A stretch of 64,000 bases of DNA from Chromatiales bacterium (GTDB taxonomy: Bacteria; Pseudomonadota; Gammaproteobacteria; UBA6429). The translations under genes and the position numbers were made by a program. Shown here piece after piece: positions 26,141 through 34,892 of this stretch. Numbering within the stretch: the stretch's first letter is position 1; each line of letters opens with the position of its first letter. The stretch is taken from the NCBI GenBank assembly GCA_027076405.1, contig JALTJN010000196.1, positions 62,001 to 126,000 of the forward strand, given 5' to 3'. The notes under the pieces were generated by a model. It did no database searches. It was not told the DNA's origin and saw only the letters and a list, made by a program, of their open reading frames with translations.

Positions 26141-27158
26141 CCCCTGGTGTGCCTGAAGGAGCCAGACAACCTGCAAGGGCGCCTGCTCCAACACAGCAAG
26201 TGACAGGAACCCACCAAAAAAAACCATAGCTACCAGTAGGACTGGCGACTGTCGTTAATTCAACCTCTAAAGCAGAAACACCTGGTCTAAAACAAGTTGA
26301 TACAACTGGGAACGCGTGTTGAAGTTTTCCTTGTAGAAAAACCTTAAAGTCAAGTGTTTTCATATTGTAGCGAGCAATGTGAAGTGCGCGATAAGCCGCA
26401 TGTGCCGCACCGATTATTTCTGTGGAATCTGTCTTCATTTGCCTTGGGTAAAGAGGACCCCAACCACCAACACAAATATCACCACCGGGTAATAAGCCTG
26501 TTAGGTTGGTACCAAGAATGCTATCAACAGACTGAGTGGCGCCAATTGCGCTACAAGCAACTGGCGCGGCAGGCCCAACTGCTGCGGCAATAGGTAAGTC
26601 CCGGCAGCCAGTTGCCCAATTAACAGAATCAAGAGCAGTATCATAGACCAGTTTAGCTTGGCCTACATCTATTAAGGATTGAACTTCTGTGAGAAGTTTA
26701 CCAACAATAGCATCAGTTACACCACAAGCCCCTCCTGATGCCTGTTGTGCTGCAGAGTTTAGCAAAGCAGGATATTCACTTAAACTAGGGGCACCTGATC
26801 TTGCGTCGCCAAGAGAGCATAGAAGACAATTGCCGAGTATTTTTTTTAACCACTGCAATGCATGTGGCACCTCCCATAGTCTTACTTCAAATGCCTGTTC
26901 ATCACCTACCATGCGGGTACCAATGCCAGGGGTTGAGTTAGGGATGAAAATAGAACCGCCTTTACTGGTAACAACTTCTGCAAAAATTACAGGTATCCAA
27001 TGTCTTACCTTAATCTTCCGGCGTAATGGGCATATACCAACAATCTTATACTCAAGACAACGAGGATCAGGTGAGACTAGAAAAGAAAAAGGATCTAACG
27101 CAGATGCACTAATAGGTAAATACAAGCTAAGAAGAATAATTATTAATATACGTTTCAT
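26133..27158 (-). CDS. TraU-like conjugation protein (ICE family PFL_4710 / TIGR03756 type)
   Basis: 341 residues with an N-terminal signal peptide (MKRILIIILLSLYLPISASA). Many Cys (about 14) suggest a disulfide-rich periplasmic protein. The motif VGGWGPLYPRQMKTD near 240 is characteristic of TraU and its integrative-element relatives, needed for F- and G-type mating-pair formation. End of a minus-strand operon, convergent with the sigma gene. Confidence 0.8.
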   Translation of the reverse strand: MKRILIIILLSLYLPISASALDPFSFLVSPDPRCLEYKIVGICPLRRKIKVRHWIPVIFAEVVTSKGGSIFIPNSTPGIGTRMVGDEQAFEVRLWEVPHALQWLKKILGNCLLCSLGDARSGAPSLSEYPALLNSAAQQASGGACGVTDAIVGKLLTEVQSLIDVGQAKLVYDTALDSVNWATGCRDLPIAAAVGPAAPVACSAIGATQSVDSILGTNLTGLLPGGDICVGGWGPLYPRQMKTDSTEIIGAAHAAYRALHIARYNMKTLDFKVFLQGKLQHAFPVVSTCFRPGVSALEVELTTVASPTGSYGFFWWVPVTCCVGAGALAGCLAPSGTPGVN

Positions 27159-27164
27159 TTTAAA

Positions 27165-27596
27165 TTATTGACTTAATGATGAATTTAAAATGTTAAATTG
27201 TTTTCGTTGGCGCTGGATAAATTTGCATTGCTGTTCTATTTTATCTTTCATTGAATACAGGTCCATTAAATTATCTTTAAATGCTTCCATCATTTCAGCG
27301 TCTCTGATAGAAGTAACTTTAATGAGGTCACCATCTGATCTATGATTAATTATTTGTAATGTCGATTGCGTAGTCTCAGTGTTTAAATAACTATTTAGTT
27401 CTCGTTTTTTTAAACCCCAGACATAAACAGTCATTTCTGCTTTGCGTTCTTGAATATTAATAACAGATAAGTCGTCGATACAAACTCCTTTGGACGGGAA
27501 AGCTTGCTCGCTGGCATGTAGTACTGCAGAAAAAACAAAAACAGTTATAAAAAAAAAGAAGAATATAAAACTGTTGTTGAATTTATTAAGCGGCAT
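27165..27596 (-). CDS. Exported protein, possibly TIGR03757-like ICE protein
   Basis: About 143 residues from MPLNKFNNSF, with a hydrophobic signal segment rich in Phe, then AEMTVYVWGLKKREL. A short exported protein directly before a TraU homologue is the usual arrangement of the PFL_4709/PFL_4710 pair, on which this call rests. Start at 27623 also possible. Overlaps the preceding gene by 11 bases. Confidence 0.5.
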   Translation of the reverse strand: MPLNKFNNSFIFFFFFITVFVFSAVLHASEQAFPSKGVCIDDLSVINIQERKAEMTVYVWGLKKRELNSYLNTETTQSTLQIINHRSDGDLIKVTSIRDAEMMEAFKDNLMDLYSMKDKIEQQCKFIQRQRKQFNILNSSLSQ

Positions 27597-28086
27597 TTGT
27601 TTTAGCAATGTTCTCTTTATCATCTATTGATTTAACAGATGGTTTTTTCTTCGTAACGGTTTTTTTTCTTGTAATCGTTTTTTTCTTAGTAGCCGTTTTT
27701 TTCTTCGTGGCTGTTTTTTTTGTAGTTACTCTTTTCTTAGAGTTTGTTTCTACGTTTGCGGTAGTATTCTTTTTATTTTGAGGTGTTCTTTTACGTGATT
27801 TACCGCCTCCTCGTACTGAAGATCGCAAACGAGCAACATCGCTTGAAAATTGAATTAATATTGTTTCAAGCTGTAGCTCAATTTTATGAGCTGCGTCTAA
27901 GCTTAAAGTATTGTTTTTAGCTCTTCGTTGGCGAACAATTTCATTTTCCAAGCGTGAAACATTGACAGCCATTTGAGATGCTCTATCAGAAAACGACCCG
28001 TTTAAAAATATTCTTCGCTCATCCTTTACGGATGGATCTCGTCGAGGTCTGCTAAATTGTTGTCCGTTATTATCAGAATTTGCCAT
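27586..28086 (-). CDS. Lysine-rich tail protein (histone-H1-like C-terminus)
   Basis: 166 residues. The N-terminal half is helical and soluble (about 20-90). From residue 95 the tail is Lys/Thr-rich, with tandem TATKKK-type repeats (about 118-150). Such tails bind DNA or RNA non-specifically. The primase-containing operon suggests a nucleoid or transfer-DNA role, but this is inferred. Encoded repeats are slightly diverged at DNA level. Confidence 0.7.
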   Translation of the reverse strand: MANSDNNGQQFSRPRRDPSVKDERRIFLNGSFSDRASQMAVNVSRLENEIVRQRRAKNNTLSLDAAHKIELQLETILIQFSSDVARLRSSVRGGGKSRKRTPQNKKNTTANVETNSKKRVTTKKTATKKKTATKKKTITRKKTVTKKKPSVKSIDDKENIAKTNAA

Positions 28087-28161
28087 ACCTGCCTCCGCTA
28101 GTGGCGTTTATAAGAAAGTCATATAGTTATAAACGCAAAGAGGTCTCCGAAAAGATTTTTT

Positions 28162-28458
28162 TTAGCGAAAACCAGGAAGCTTTTTTGCCTTATTTCGACA
28201 ACCAGAAAAAAACTTCTCGGCTTTCAATGAGTTGCGCAAAGGGGTTATGCTATCTGAGGGTGTAATTATCGATGGAATATCAACAGAAACAATCAAAAAA
28301 AGTTTATAGGTAGGCCAGCAAACAACTTCTGGTCTTTTTTCTGGAGGATTTAACCATAATTGAAGCCCAATCAAGAAAAATGAAACAAAGAAAAACAGCT
28401 GTATTGTTTTTAATAGCCAATTAGAAGCTGGTTGAATGGACTGATTATGTTCTGCCAT
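28162..28458 (-). CDS. Single-pass membrane protein, unknown
   Basis: 98 residues with one transmembrane helix at about 17-36 (IQLFFFVSFFLIGLQLW) and a basic C-terminus. No family recognised. Lies between the primase and the lysine-rich protein in one operon. Confidence 0.6.
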   Translation of the reverse strand: MAEHNQSIQPASNWLLKTIQLFFFVSFFLIGLQLWLNPPEKRPEVVCWPTYKLFLIVSVDIPSIITPSDSITPLRNSLKAEKFFSGCRNKAKKLPGFR

Positions 28459-28487
28459 GGTTAATCCTAATGTAAGGTATTTCTAGT

Positions 28488-29870
28488 TCATTCTCTTGGA
28501 AGATTGAGATCGATAGTTATTCCAAAATGTTCTTTTATAGTGCGGTTTACGACATCATTCTCTACATCAGCATATTTTAGACGCGTTGCAAGCTCTAAAG
28601 CAGCGATAGTAGGGTTAATAGGATTAATGCCGTAACGAAGAAAAGCACGATCAAAGGCCATAGCAGACGAACTTGTAAGGGTGCTACGAACACGCATAGC
28701 TCTTTGTATCAGTTTGTTAATTTTCGTGTTGTCTTCTCTATAAAGAGAAAAATCGGAGAGGATAATTTTAGCGTAAAACTCACCGCCAAGAATAGCGGTA
28801 TCTATCAAACGCTGAATACCATTAATATTGCCTTGTGCTCGCATAGAATCAACATCATCATGGCCTTCCGGTATTTGTGCAATAAAGACTGTAATGCCTA
28901 GTGGCTCGCATCTCATTATACTATCTAGTCCGCCAGTAATACCGGCTCGCCCGCTGTCGGTCATATGTATAAATTCACGAACGCCATGATTTGCTAAGAA
29001 AGATGCTTGTGCATTATTAACAGCATTGCCGCCAAGTCCGCAACCTTTAATATCCAGCAAGAACAGGGAATCTGAGTCAACCATACCTTCTACAGCTATA
29101 AATCGACTTGTATGGCCGCCAGACCAACCATAAGGTCGTGTTTTGCTGGTGCCTGGTGAGAAATAATACTTTCTTTCATTGCTAGCTATATCTGTGAAAG
29201 CTCGACCCCATAAGGAGAACCGGAGCATATCTTCGTGACGCCATACCCCAGTTATTCTGCCTTCCATCTTCCATCTTTTTAAATTCTTACGAACATCATA
29301 ATTTGGAATGACGTTATACTGAATTGCTAAGTCTAAATCACAACCTTGTGTTGCAATTTCTTTTTCCACTTCTTGCCAGGATGGGTAATAACCATAATTT
29401 AGCTTCTTGATATCATTAACTGTAAATTTTCTAATTTTGGTTAGGTATTCCATTGCCTCTTTATTTTCCAAAAGGCAACGATGAAGGTATGTGGTGACAA
29501 CATCTAGTAGAGAACGAGTTTTTTTTGATTCACTATTATATGAAGCATCATTTTCCGGAGGGTCAATATTTGCTTTCTCACAAAAAAGCAGAAAAGTTTC
29601 TTGGTTTGATAAGTTTCTGCTTTTTTGTATAACGTCCCATAAAGATGTTGATTCGCAATTGTTTTTTCTATTGCAGTTTATCGCTGCACTACCAGAATAA
29701 TAGTAACCTCTATTTTTTTTATGGCATCGAGGGCAATCGAGTTTATATGATGTTGGAGTGCTTCCTTCATTGGTAGTTGGGTTTAAATGGTCAAGTAAAC
29801 CTGCACTAACAGCATCTATATTAGGGTAAACCTCTTTATTTAAAAACTCTGCGGGACGCATTTTTGACAT
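28488..29870 (-). CDS. DnaG-like primase (zinc finger + TOPRIM)
   Basis: 460 residues. N-terminal zinc-binding cluster CPRCHKKN...INCNRKNNCES (about 44-76) resembles CHC2-type fingers. The TOPRIM domain shows FIAVEGMVDSDSLF (catalytic Glu) near 258 and HMTDSGRAG (acidic pair D-S/G) near 300. It would lay RNA primers for plasmid replication or conjugative strand synthesis. No helicase domain is fused. Confidence 0.8.
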   Translation of the reverse strand: MSKMRPAEFLNKEVYPNIDAVSAGLLDHLNPTTNEGSTPTSYKLDCPRCHKKNRGYYYSGSAAINCNRKNNCESTSLWDVIQKSRNLSNQETFLLFCEKANIDPPENDASYNSESKKTRSLLDVVTTYLHRCLLENKEAMEYLTKIRKFTVNDIKKLNYGYYPSWQEVEKEIATQGCDLDLAIQYNVIPNYDVRKNLKRWKMEGRITGVWRHEDMLRFSLWGRAFTDIASNERKYYFSPGTSKTRPYGWSGGHTSRFIAVEGMVDSDSLFLLDIKGCGLGGNAVNNAQASFLANHGVREFIHMTDSGRAGITGGLDSIMRCEPLGITVFIAQIPEGHDDVDSMRAQGNINGIQRLIDTAILGGEFYAKIILSDFSLYREDNTKINKLIQRAMRVRSTLTSSSAMAFDRAFLRYGINPINPTIAALELATRLKYADVENDVVNRTIKEHFGITIDLNLPRE

Positions 29871-29905
29871 CGGGCGAAACCTAAGTTATTCAACAGAAGT
29901 GTTGG

Positions 29906-30700
29906 TTATTGGTTTATTGCATACTGTTTTTGCATGCGCTTTGGTAACAAATGAACAAATTCATGCTGATTGTTTTTAGTAATTGCTTCAAATAGTTTTA
30001 ATTTAATAAGATCAATTGTCTTGCAAATACTAGAAAATTTTCGTTCTGGAAATTTGTGTAAGATTTGTTCTCTCGTCATTCCTAGTACAATCAAATCATG
30101 GGCAATAGCATATTGATCTTTCTTAAATAGGTACCGGACCGACTCTAACATTACTTGTCGTTCTTTTTCTTTTTCAAGGAGTGGCGGAATTACGTGGTCT
30201 TCGTGCTCCAAGTGATATTCAGGTATTTCGATACCAACGGTATTCATAGTTGCAGCATGCATTACAACATCACAAGTTTGGCTTTGTATTTGATCAAAAT
30301 AAGGGATTGCTTGCATATTATTGGCTTCTGAAAACCCTTCCTGGTTATATCCTGAGAAGCGATCAGAGGAAAGTGCGGAGATAATATTGCGAGGCAGATG
30401 GTTTATGCGCCTGATTTGGCGTCTAAACTCAGTAAATACAATAATATTTGCGGTACCTTTAAGTAAATTTACTCTTTTTTCTGGGGGAATATGCTCATTC
30501 TTTTGAACAGCTCTTTCTAGCCGTGGTACAGCAATTGTAAAGCACTCATTTTGCAATTCATGATCGCTAATATGGTATAGCTGATATTTTGACCTAATTT
30601 TAATCAGCAACCGATGCCAATACTGCATAAAGAAGTCCTGGCAACTAATGTTTAGCCATTCATCGTGCGATAAGAGCGTTATGTAGTCATAATTATTCAT
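29906..30700 (-). CDS. Possible sigma-like / HTH protein, 264 aa
   Basis: Not firmly recognised. HELQNECFTIAVPRLERAV followed by LLKGTANIIVFTEFRRQIRR resembles a divergent sigma region 2, and the C-terminus (TREQILHKFPERKFSSICKTI) could be an HTH. First gene of the primase-TraU operon, preceded by GGGGGTAAGT. If not a sigma factor, it is an unknown helical DNA-binding protein. Confidence 0.45.
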   Translation of the reverse strand: MNNYDYITLLSHDEWLNISCQDFFMQYWHRLLIKIRSKYQLYHISDHELQNECFTIAVPRLERAVQKNEHIPPEKRVNLLKGTANIIVFTEFRRQIRRINHLPRNIISALSSDRFSGYNQEGFSEANNMQAIPYFDQIQSQTCDVVMHAATMNTVGIEIPEYHLEHEDHVIPPLLEKEKERQVMLESVRYLFKKDQYAIAHDLIVLGMTREQILHKFPERKFSSICKTIDLIKLKLFEAITKNNQHEFVHLLPKRMQKQYAINQ

Positions 30701-31063
30701 ACTTACCCCCTAATAAGGACATATTAGTATCGTTTTAATCCTTAAAGATACATCACATGAGATCTGAGAAACAAAAAATAGTGCGAAACTGGCGGTTCGT
30801 CAAGGCTTTTTGTGAATATTTATGACCTTAAACTTTAACCAGACGAAAGATATATAAAAAAACAACATAAAAATAGCCTTATTAATACAGAGATGAGTCT
30901 ATTTTTAGCTATATATAAAAATAAACTAACATCCTATGTATGTTTTCTATAAAAAATACATAAAATAATAATGGTTTTTAATGTTAATTGTTCACATATT
31001 TTTAAATGAAACTGGTATATAATCCTGCTCCTGTTCAAGATTGACAAAATCAAGAGGCTTAAG
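30701..31063. promoter_or_regulatory. Divergent control region, repressor versus primase operon
   Basis: 363 bases without a gene. TATGTAT (30935-30941) and ATACATA (30956-30962) form an inverted repeat that could be an operator. TATAAT at 31018-31023 is a likely -10 for the repressor. No GTGCGGGA box was found for either side, so this switch appears to lie outside the main regulon. Confidence 0.45.
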
Positions 31064-31930
31064 TTGAAAAGACATCAATTAATGAGTATTGAAGATTTTA
31101 TTGAATCTGGTAAGGGATTACCGTCTGCTGATTTGCCTAGAGTAACGATCACTGATCTTATTCAAGATATTATTAATGCAACTGGCGCTACATACACCCA
31201 GATAGGTGAAATCATACATTTACAAGGCACACAGGTTGGGAGATTAGCCAGAGGTAATAGCGTTAAAATTAACGATGATTCTCTTTTATTGCTTGCTGAA
31301 AATTTTAACGTGCCTGTAGAAAGAGTAATATTTGCAAACGCATATAGCTCATTAGTGAAGAACATACCAGATATCAAAGAAAGACTTGATAAAATGGACA
31401 GTGAGAATGCTGCTGATCAAGAGATTAAAATTAGGCCTGGTAGCATAATTGCGTATGATTTCCTTAGGCTTAATGAAATGCATTTATGGCATGATGTAAG
31501 CTCAAACAAGGAACACAAAGAGTTAATTCATAATGTATCCCGCCATAAGTTAATAAGAATGGGAGCCTATGCAGTAACTGATAGGGATGATTGTTTTTTT
31601 GTCAAACATTTAGGTCCTCACATGGTCAGTGAAAAGATGGGATCTAAAAGCATCCCTGATGACGCAATTATTGAAGTACAATTAATGCCTGAAAATGGGT
31701 TTAGGGATGGCGATATAGTCTTGGTGCAGATCGAACTTGAGTGGGCGACATCTTATATCTATCATCGTCACTCTACACGCGGTGTAGAACATGAGGAGTT
31801 TCAGCCTATTAATATTAATCATCCTAGCAGGATACTAACTGCCAGGAAGAAGATAGATAGACCGTTATCAGAACAACGTGTTATTTTTGGTAGAGTTAAT
31901 AAAATAGTGTATTCAAATTTATTGCAATAA
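31064..31930 (+). CDS. CI/LexA-like repressor with degenerate S24 domain
   Basis: 288 residues from a TTG start, preceded by AGAGG at good distance. ATG at 31082 is an alternative. HTH of Cro/CI type: ATYTQIGEIIHLQGTQVGRLARG (about 37-60). The C-terminal part has the LexA/S24 fold pattern (IPDDAIIEVQ, FRDGDIVLVQIE, FGRVNKIVYS). Where the catalytic Ser is expected (GDSM) it reads GPHM, and the Lys position reads ATSYIYHRH, so self-cleavage seems lost. Probably controls the adjacent divergent operon. Confidence 0.75.
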   Translation: MKRHQLMSIEDFIESGKGLPSADLPRVTITDLIQDIINATGATYTQIGEIIHLQGTQVGRLARGNSVKINDDSLLLLAENFNVPVERVIFANAYSSLVKNIPDIKERLDKMDSENAADQEIKIRPGSIIAYDFLRLNEMHLWHDVSSNKEHKELIHNVSRHKLIRMGAYAVTDRDDCFFVKHLGPHMVSEKMGSKSIPDDAIIEVQLMPENGFRDGDIVLVQIELEWATSYIYHRHSTRGVEHEEFQPININHPSRILTARKKIDRPLSEQRVIFGRVNKIVYSNLLQ

Positions 31931-31994
31931 AGATTAATGCAAATACGTATCACTGCTGTTACTTAATCCTTTATTTGCTAATAACAACAAATAA

Positions 31995-32019
31995 AAAAGC
32001 CCCTAGTAATAGGGACTTA
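31995..32019. terminator. Terminator between repressor and ssb
   Basis: Imperfect stem AAGCCCCT...AGGGACTT. The T-run lies on the minus-strand side, so it mainly serves ssb, though it may act both ways. Confidence 0.6.
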
Positions 32020-32035
32020 TATAATTAATTGCACA

Positions 32036-32106
32036 TTATTGAAGCAGGAACCTAAAGCGGCGTGAGCCACCTGGAATCCTCGTCCTTTGGGCGGGGTGGA
32101 TGTCAA
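32036..32106 (+). mobile_element. Solitary IS605-type right end, copy 2
   Basis: 71 bases differing from the copy at 22391 by four substitutions and two single-base indels. Ends GGGGTGGATGTCAA. Lies between the terminator and the ssb stop codon, with no transposase frame attached. Confidence 0.65.
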
Positions 32107-32121
32107 GCTCTCAGGTGTCCG

Positions 32122-32559
32122 TCAAAATGGTGGTTCATCATCAAAATAGCCATTATCCCCAACGCTAGAAGAATTAGATTGTGGCTGATTTGTTGTAGGT
32201 GTGTTTTGTCTTTGATTTTGTTGCGAACGGCCACCTAACATTTGCATTTCAGCAGCAACAATCTCTGTCGTATAACGATCATTTCCTTGTTTATCAGTCC
32301 ATTTTCTCGTTTGCAGACGACCTTCAATATAGATTTGATTGCCTTTCTTTACGTATTTTTCAACAACTTCTGCAAGGCGTCCAAAAAAAACAATTCGATG
32401 CCATTCTGTTTTCTCTTGGCGCTGACCGGTTGCCTTGTCCTTCCATTGTTCAGATGTGGCTACAGATAGGTTAGCGACTGAATTACCATTAGGCATATTG
32501 CGTATTTCTGGGTCGGCGCCTGTAACGCCCAAAATAGTGACTTTGTTGATCCCGCGCAT
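32122..32559 (-). CDS. ssb: Single-stranded DNA-binding protein
   Basis: 145 residues. OB-fold start [20 protein letters not shown], then [32 protein letters not shown] and [18 protein letters not shown] Gln/Asn-rich linker leads to the acidic tip DDEPPF that binds partner enzymes. Coats ssDNA during replication or transfer. Confidence 0.96.
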   Translation of the reverse strand: MRGINKVTILGVTGADPEIRNMPNGNSVANLSVATSEQWKDKATGQRQEKTEWHRIVFFGRLAEVVEKYVKKGNQIYIEGRLQTRKWTDKQGNDRYTTEIVAAEMQMLGGRSQQNQRQNTPTTNQPQSNSSSVGDNGYFDDEPPF

Positions 32560-32597
32560 ATTGTTCTCCGTTGTGTAATATTAGTAAATAAAATCAT

Positions 32598-32625
32598 ATA
32601 ATAGCGGTTTAAGGATTAACCGCAC
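32598..32625 (-). promoter_or_regulatory. GTGCGGTT variant promoter, ssb
   Basis: GCGGTT, 14 bases, TATTAT. The octamer differs in the last two bases but the geometry is identical. Confidence 0.55.
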
Positions 32626-32632
32626 ATACTAT

Positions 32633-33047
32633 TTAAAGCAAACATACCCCGATTTCTTGCATAGACTCATAAAGCGTTTCGTCCAAATATTTTGTTTTAC
32701 CTAAGTAATAGTAAGATCCTAATTTAATCCCACTCCTATCGGAGTATAAAGATCGTGCCGTTTGTAGCTCAATATCAGAGTTTTGTTTCTTTAACGCTCG
32801 TGTTACCGTGGCTGGGTGTCGACCGTTTTGTAAAATTATATTTAGTAATTCAAATAATTTATTTTGAAAGTGTAATGCTGTCTTGGCATGCAAGATTAAC
32901 AGTAAAAGAACCATGCCGAATTGCCAGTAATCGAGCACATGAGAATGCCGGTATATTAGCACTAACATTACCTGGTCGAGTAGTAATATGGTTATATAGT
33001 TTTTCAGCTTGTTTGTTTTTAAGGCTAATAGAAGTATTAGTAATCAT
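32633..33047 (-). pseudogene. Frameshifted small gene, unknown
   Basis: A frame starting at 33047 (MITNTSISLKNKQAEKLY...) ends at TAA near 32859. An overlapping frame continues with LFELLNIILQNGRHPATV... to 32633. Both parts look protein-like and read through one another around TTTCAAAATAAATT, so a single-base shift is likely. The second half could be an HTH. A programmed shift or two overlapping genes is possible. Downstream of a family promoter at 33076. Confidence 0.45.
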
Positions 33048-33075
33048 TGCTCTACTCCAATAATAAATTAAAGCA

Positions 33076-33103
33076 ATAATAATGTGGTTGCTTATTCCCG
33101 CAA
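33076..33103 (-). promoter_or_regulatory. GCGGGA-family promoter, frameshifted gene
   Basis: TTGCGGGA (first base changed), 14 bases, TATTAT. Confidence 0.55.
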
Positions 33104-33114
33104 TAAGGGACAGG

Positions 33115-33147
33115 AATAAAAAACGCCCTTGCAGACTGCATAGGGCG
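33115..33147 (-). terminator. Terminator of the 292-aa gene
   Basis: CGCCCT-TGCA-GAC-TGCA-AGGGCG stem with a T-run on the minus strand. Confidence 0.85.
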
Positions 33148-33217
33148 ATATATTCTCCACGAATAGCATTAAAAGATACGCAATTTGTGTAACAATATCA
33201 AACCAAGAAAAAATAGG

Positions 33218-34096
33218 TCAGCCTAAAGCGCTATCTGGTATGGTTTTAACAAAAATATCATCGTGCTCAGAATCAATTTCAGGTGTTATATCCAACGCTT
33301 TTATCTGATTATTTTCATGTAGATAAGCGGGTCGTGAGAGAACAAATGAATCAGCGTTATCAATATGAATCAAAATCTGTCCCCCTGCAGGGATAACGGG
33401 TATGCTATTTGTGTCATGACGAGATTTGGCTAATTCGTTGGCTACAGATGTAGCTGTTTTATAATCATCAGCCGAAAAAACGCAGTTTTTTTTATTTGGT
33501 TGATTGTTTGTAACAATAAACATGCCTACACCACCTACATTATTGCCTTCGCCAAAAGATAATATCTGATAGCAGGGAGGTAAAGTAGGCACCCATAATT
33601 TATTATCAATACAAATCAGTCTTACAGCGTTTATCTTTGACAATATCTTGTCTTTAAATTCGTTAAAGTACTGCAACGGAGCGCCATGACGATTATTCTG
33701 TAGCCATTCATTTTTAGATGGCACCCTGGCAGGATGTAAATTACGGTTAATTTCATGGTCTCTAAAATCAAACAAATCATATTGCCATGTATGACAATTC
33801 AAATCTTGCTTAAGATCATCAACAGATATATGTTTTTCAATATACGTTGGTGTAAAAATATAAGGTTTCCAAAGTGAGCCATCATAAAGTCGTTGTAATC
33901 GGAGTATTTTGTTTTCTTTGTCATCATACCAGCTATACGCAATAGGTGCGTCAGTTGTCTCGACAAGCGGTACAGATATTGTTGTTATATCAGATAAAAC
34001 GGCTTCCCGGCTATTTCGGCAGCGTGATGGTAGATATTCACTGATGTAAGCAAAAGGAACATTGATATCAATGGTTTGTTGTATATGTAGTGGCAT
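33218..34096 (-). CDS. Hypothetical protein, 292 aa
   Basis: No family recognised. Soluble. The central part has LSFGEGNNVGGVGMFIVTNN, possibly a beta-rich core. Twenty bases after the HTH protein at 34117, so probably one unit with it, closed by the terminator at 33115. Confidence 0.65.
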   Translation of the reverse strand: MPLHIQQTIDINVPFAYISEYLPSRCRNSREAVLSDITTISVPLVETTDAPIAYSWYDDKENKILRLQRLYDGSLWKPYIFTPTYIEKHISVDDLKQDLNCHTWQYDLFDFRDHEINRNLHPARVPSKNEWLQNNRHGAPLQYFNEFKDKILSKINAVRLICIDNKLWVPTLPPCYQILSFGEGNNVGGVGMFIVTNNQPNKKNCVFSADDYKTATSVANELAKSRHDTNSIPVIPAGGQILIHIDNADSFVLSRPAYLHENNQIKALDITPEIDSEHDDIFVKTIPDSALG

Positions 34097-34116
34097 AAAC
34101 TATTAGTTCGTTAGTA

Positions 34117-34476
34117 TTAAGATGCTTTGTTGAAAGATATCTCAGATGTTATTTCTTTGTCTGGGTAAGAGTTTGATTTTGCAACCCAGAACACCTGTAC
34201 AGATTTAAGTTGTTTAAAGCAAAAACCTTTATCAAAAATATCTGACAATTCAGATTGGTCTATTGGCTGTCCGTTAGCGTCCTCAAAATGAGTTTCCCAT
34301 AAACCACGAGCAACCAAAACATTTAGCGCGCGTATAATAGTGCTAGTTGTTATCATTAATAATTTTGAGATAAGTGTAATATCCTGCATGGATATTTTTA
34401 CATCATTATTATGTGAAAGGATCTCTAAATGCTTTAGTGCAATATCGAGATCATGGTCAAAATTTACAGTAGTCAT
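34117..34476 (-). CDS. Winged-helix-like protein, 119 aa
   Basis: The segment ISMQDITLISKLLMITTSTIIRALNVLVARGLWE (about 28-61; see LNVLVARGLW) is a probable winged HTH. No family assigned. First gene of its unit. May regulate itself and the gene that follows. Confidence 0.6.
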   Translation of the reverse strand: MTTVNFDHDLDIALKHLEILSHNNDVKISMQDITLISKLLMITTSTIIRALNVLVARGLWETHFEDANGQPIDQSELSDIFDKGFCFKQLKSVQVFWVAKSNSYPDKEITSEISFNKAS

Positions 34477-34892
34477 TAAATTCCTCTTATTTAGCAGGCT
34501 GAGAGTTACATAATAGTAAAAACGGATTTAAGTCTCCTAAAATAAGGATAAATACTAAAAAAGGTAAGGATTCCACTAAATGCCTAGAGCTATAAGGGAA
34601 AAAAGCAGTGGTGTTAATGTTAAACAAATAAAGATAACGTAAACACTAGCAATATATAGAAAAACAAAAAAAACACCCCGAAAAATCGGGGTGTTTGCAA
34701 CACAAATATTGATACTGGCGACATACTAAGGTGTTAATGAGGCAATATTTTGTTGCTGTGGGTGTTATTTACCTGATTTGCCAAATCAAGTATATGAAAC
34801 GACACCGCCCACTGGTCGCTAGAGAGACTTGTATAATACTTAAACGCGCCTTGATCTCTGTAAAACGATTTATTATCAGGGTAGTATTTCCT
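34477..34892. other. Gene-free interval with terminator
   Basis: About 415 bases. Apart from the terminator at 34671, I see no coding frame or clear promoter. A region of AT-rich sequence upstream of 34476 presumably holds that gene's promoter. Confidence 0.5.
34671..34696 (-). terminator. Terminator downstream of the DUF2779 gene
   Basis: AAACACCCCGA / TCGGGGTGTTT perfect stem with T-run on the minus strand. Confidence 0.85.
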
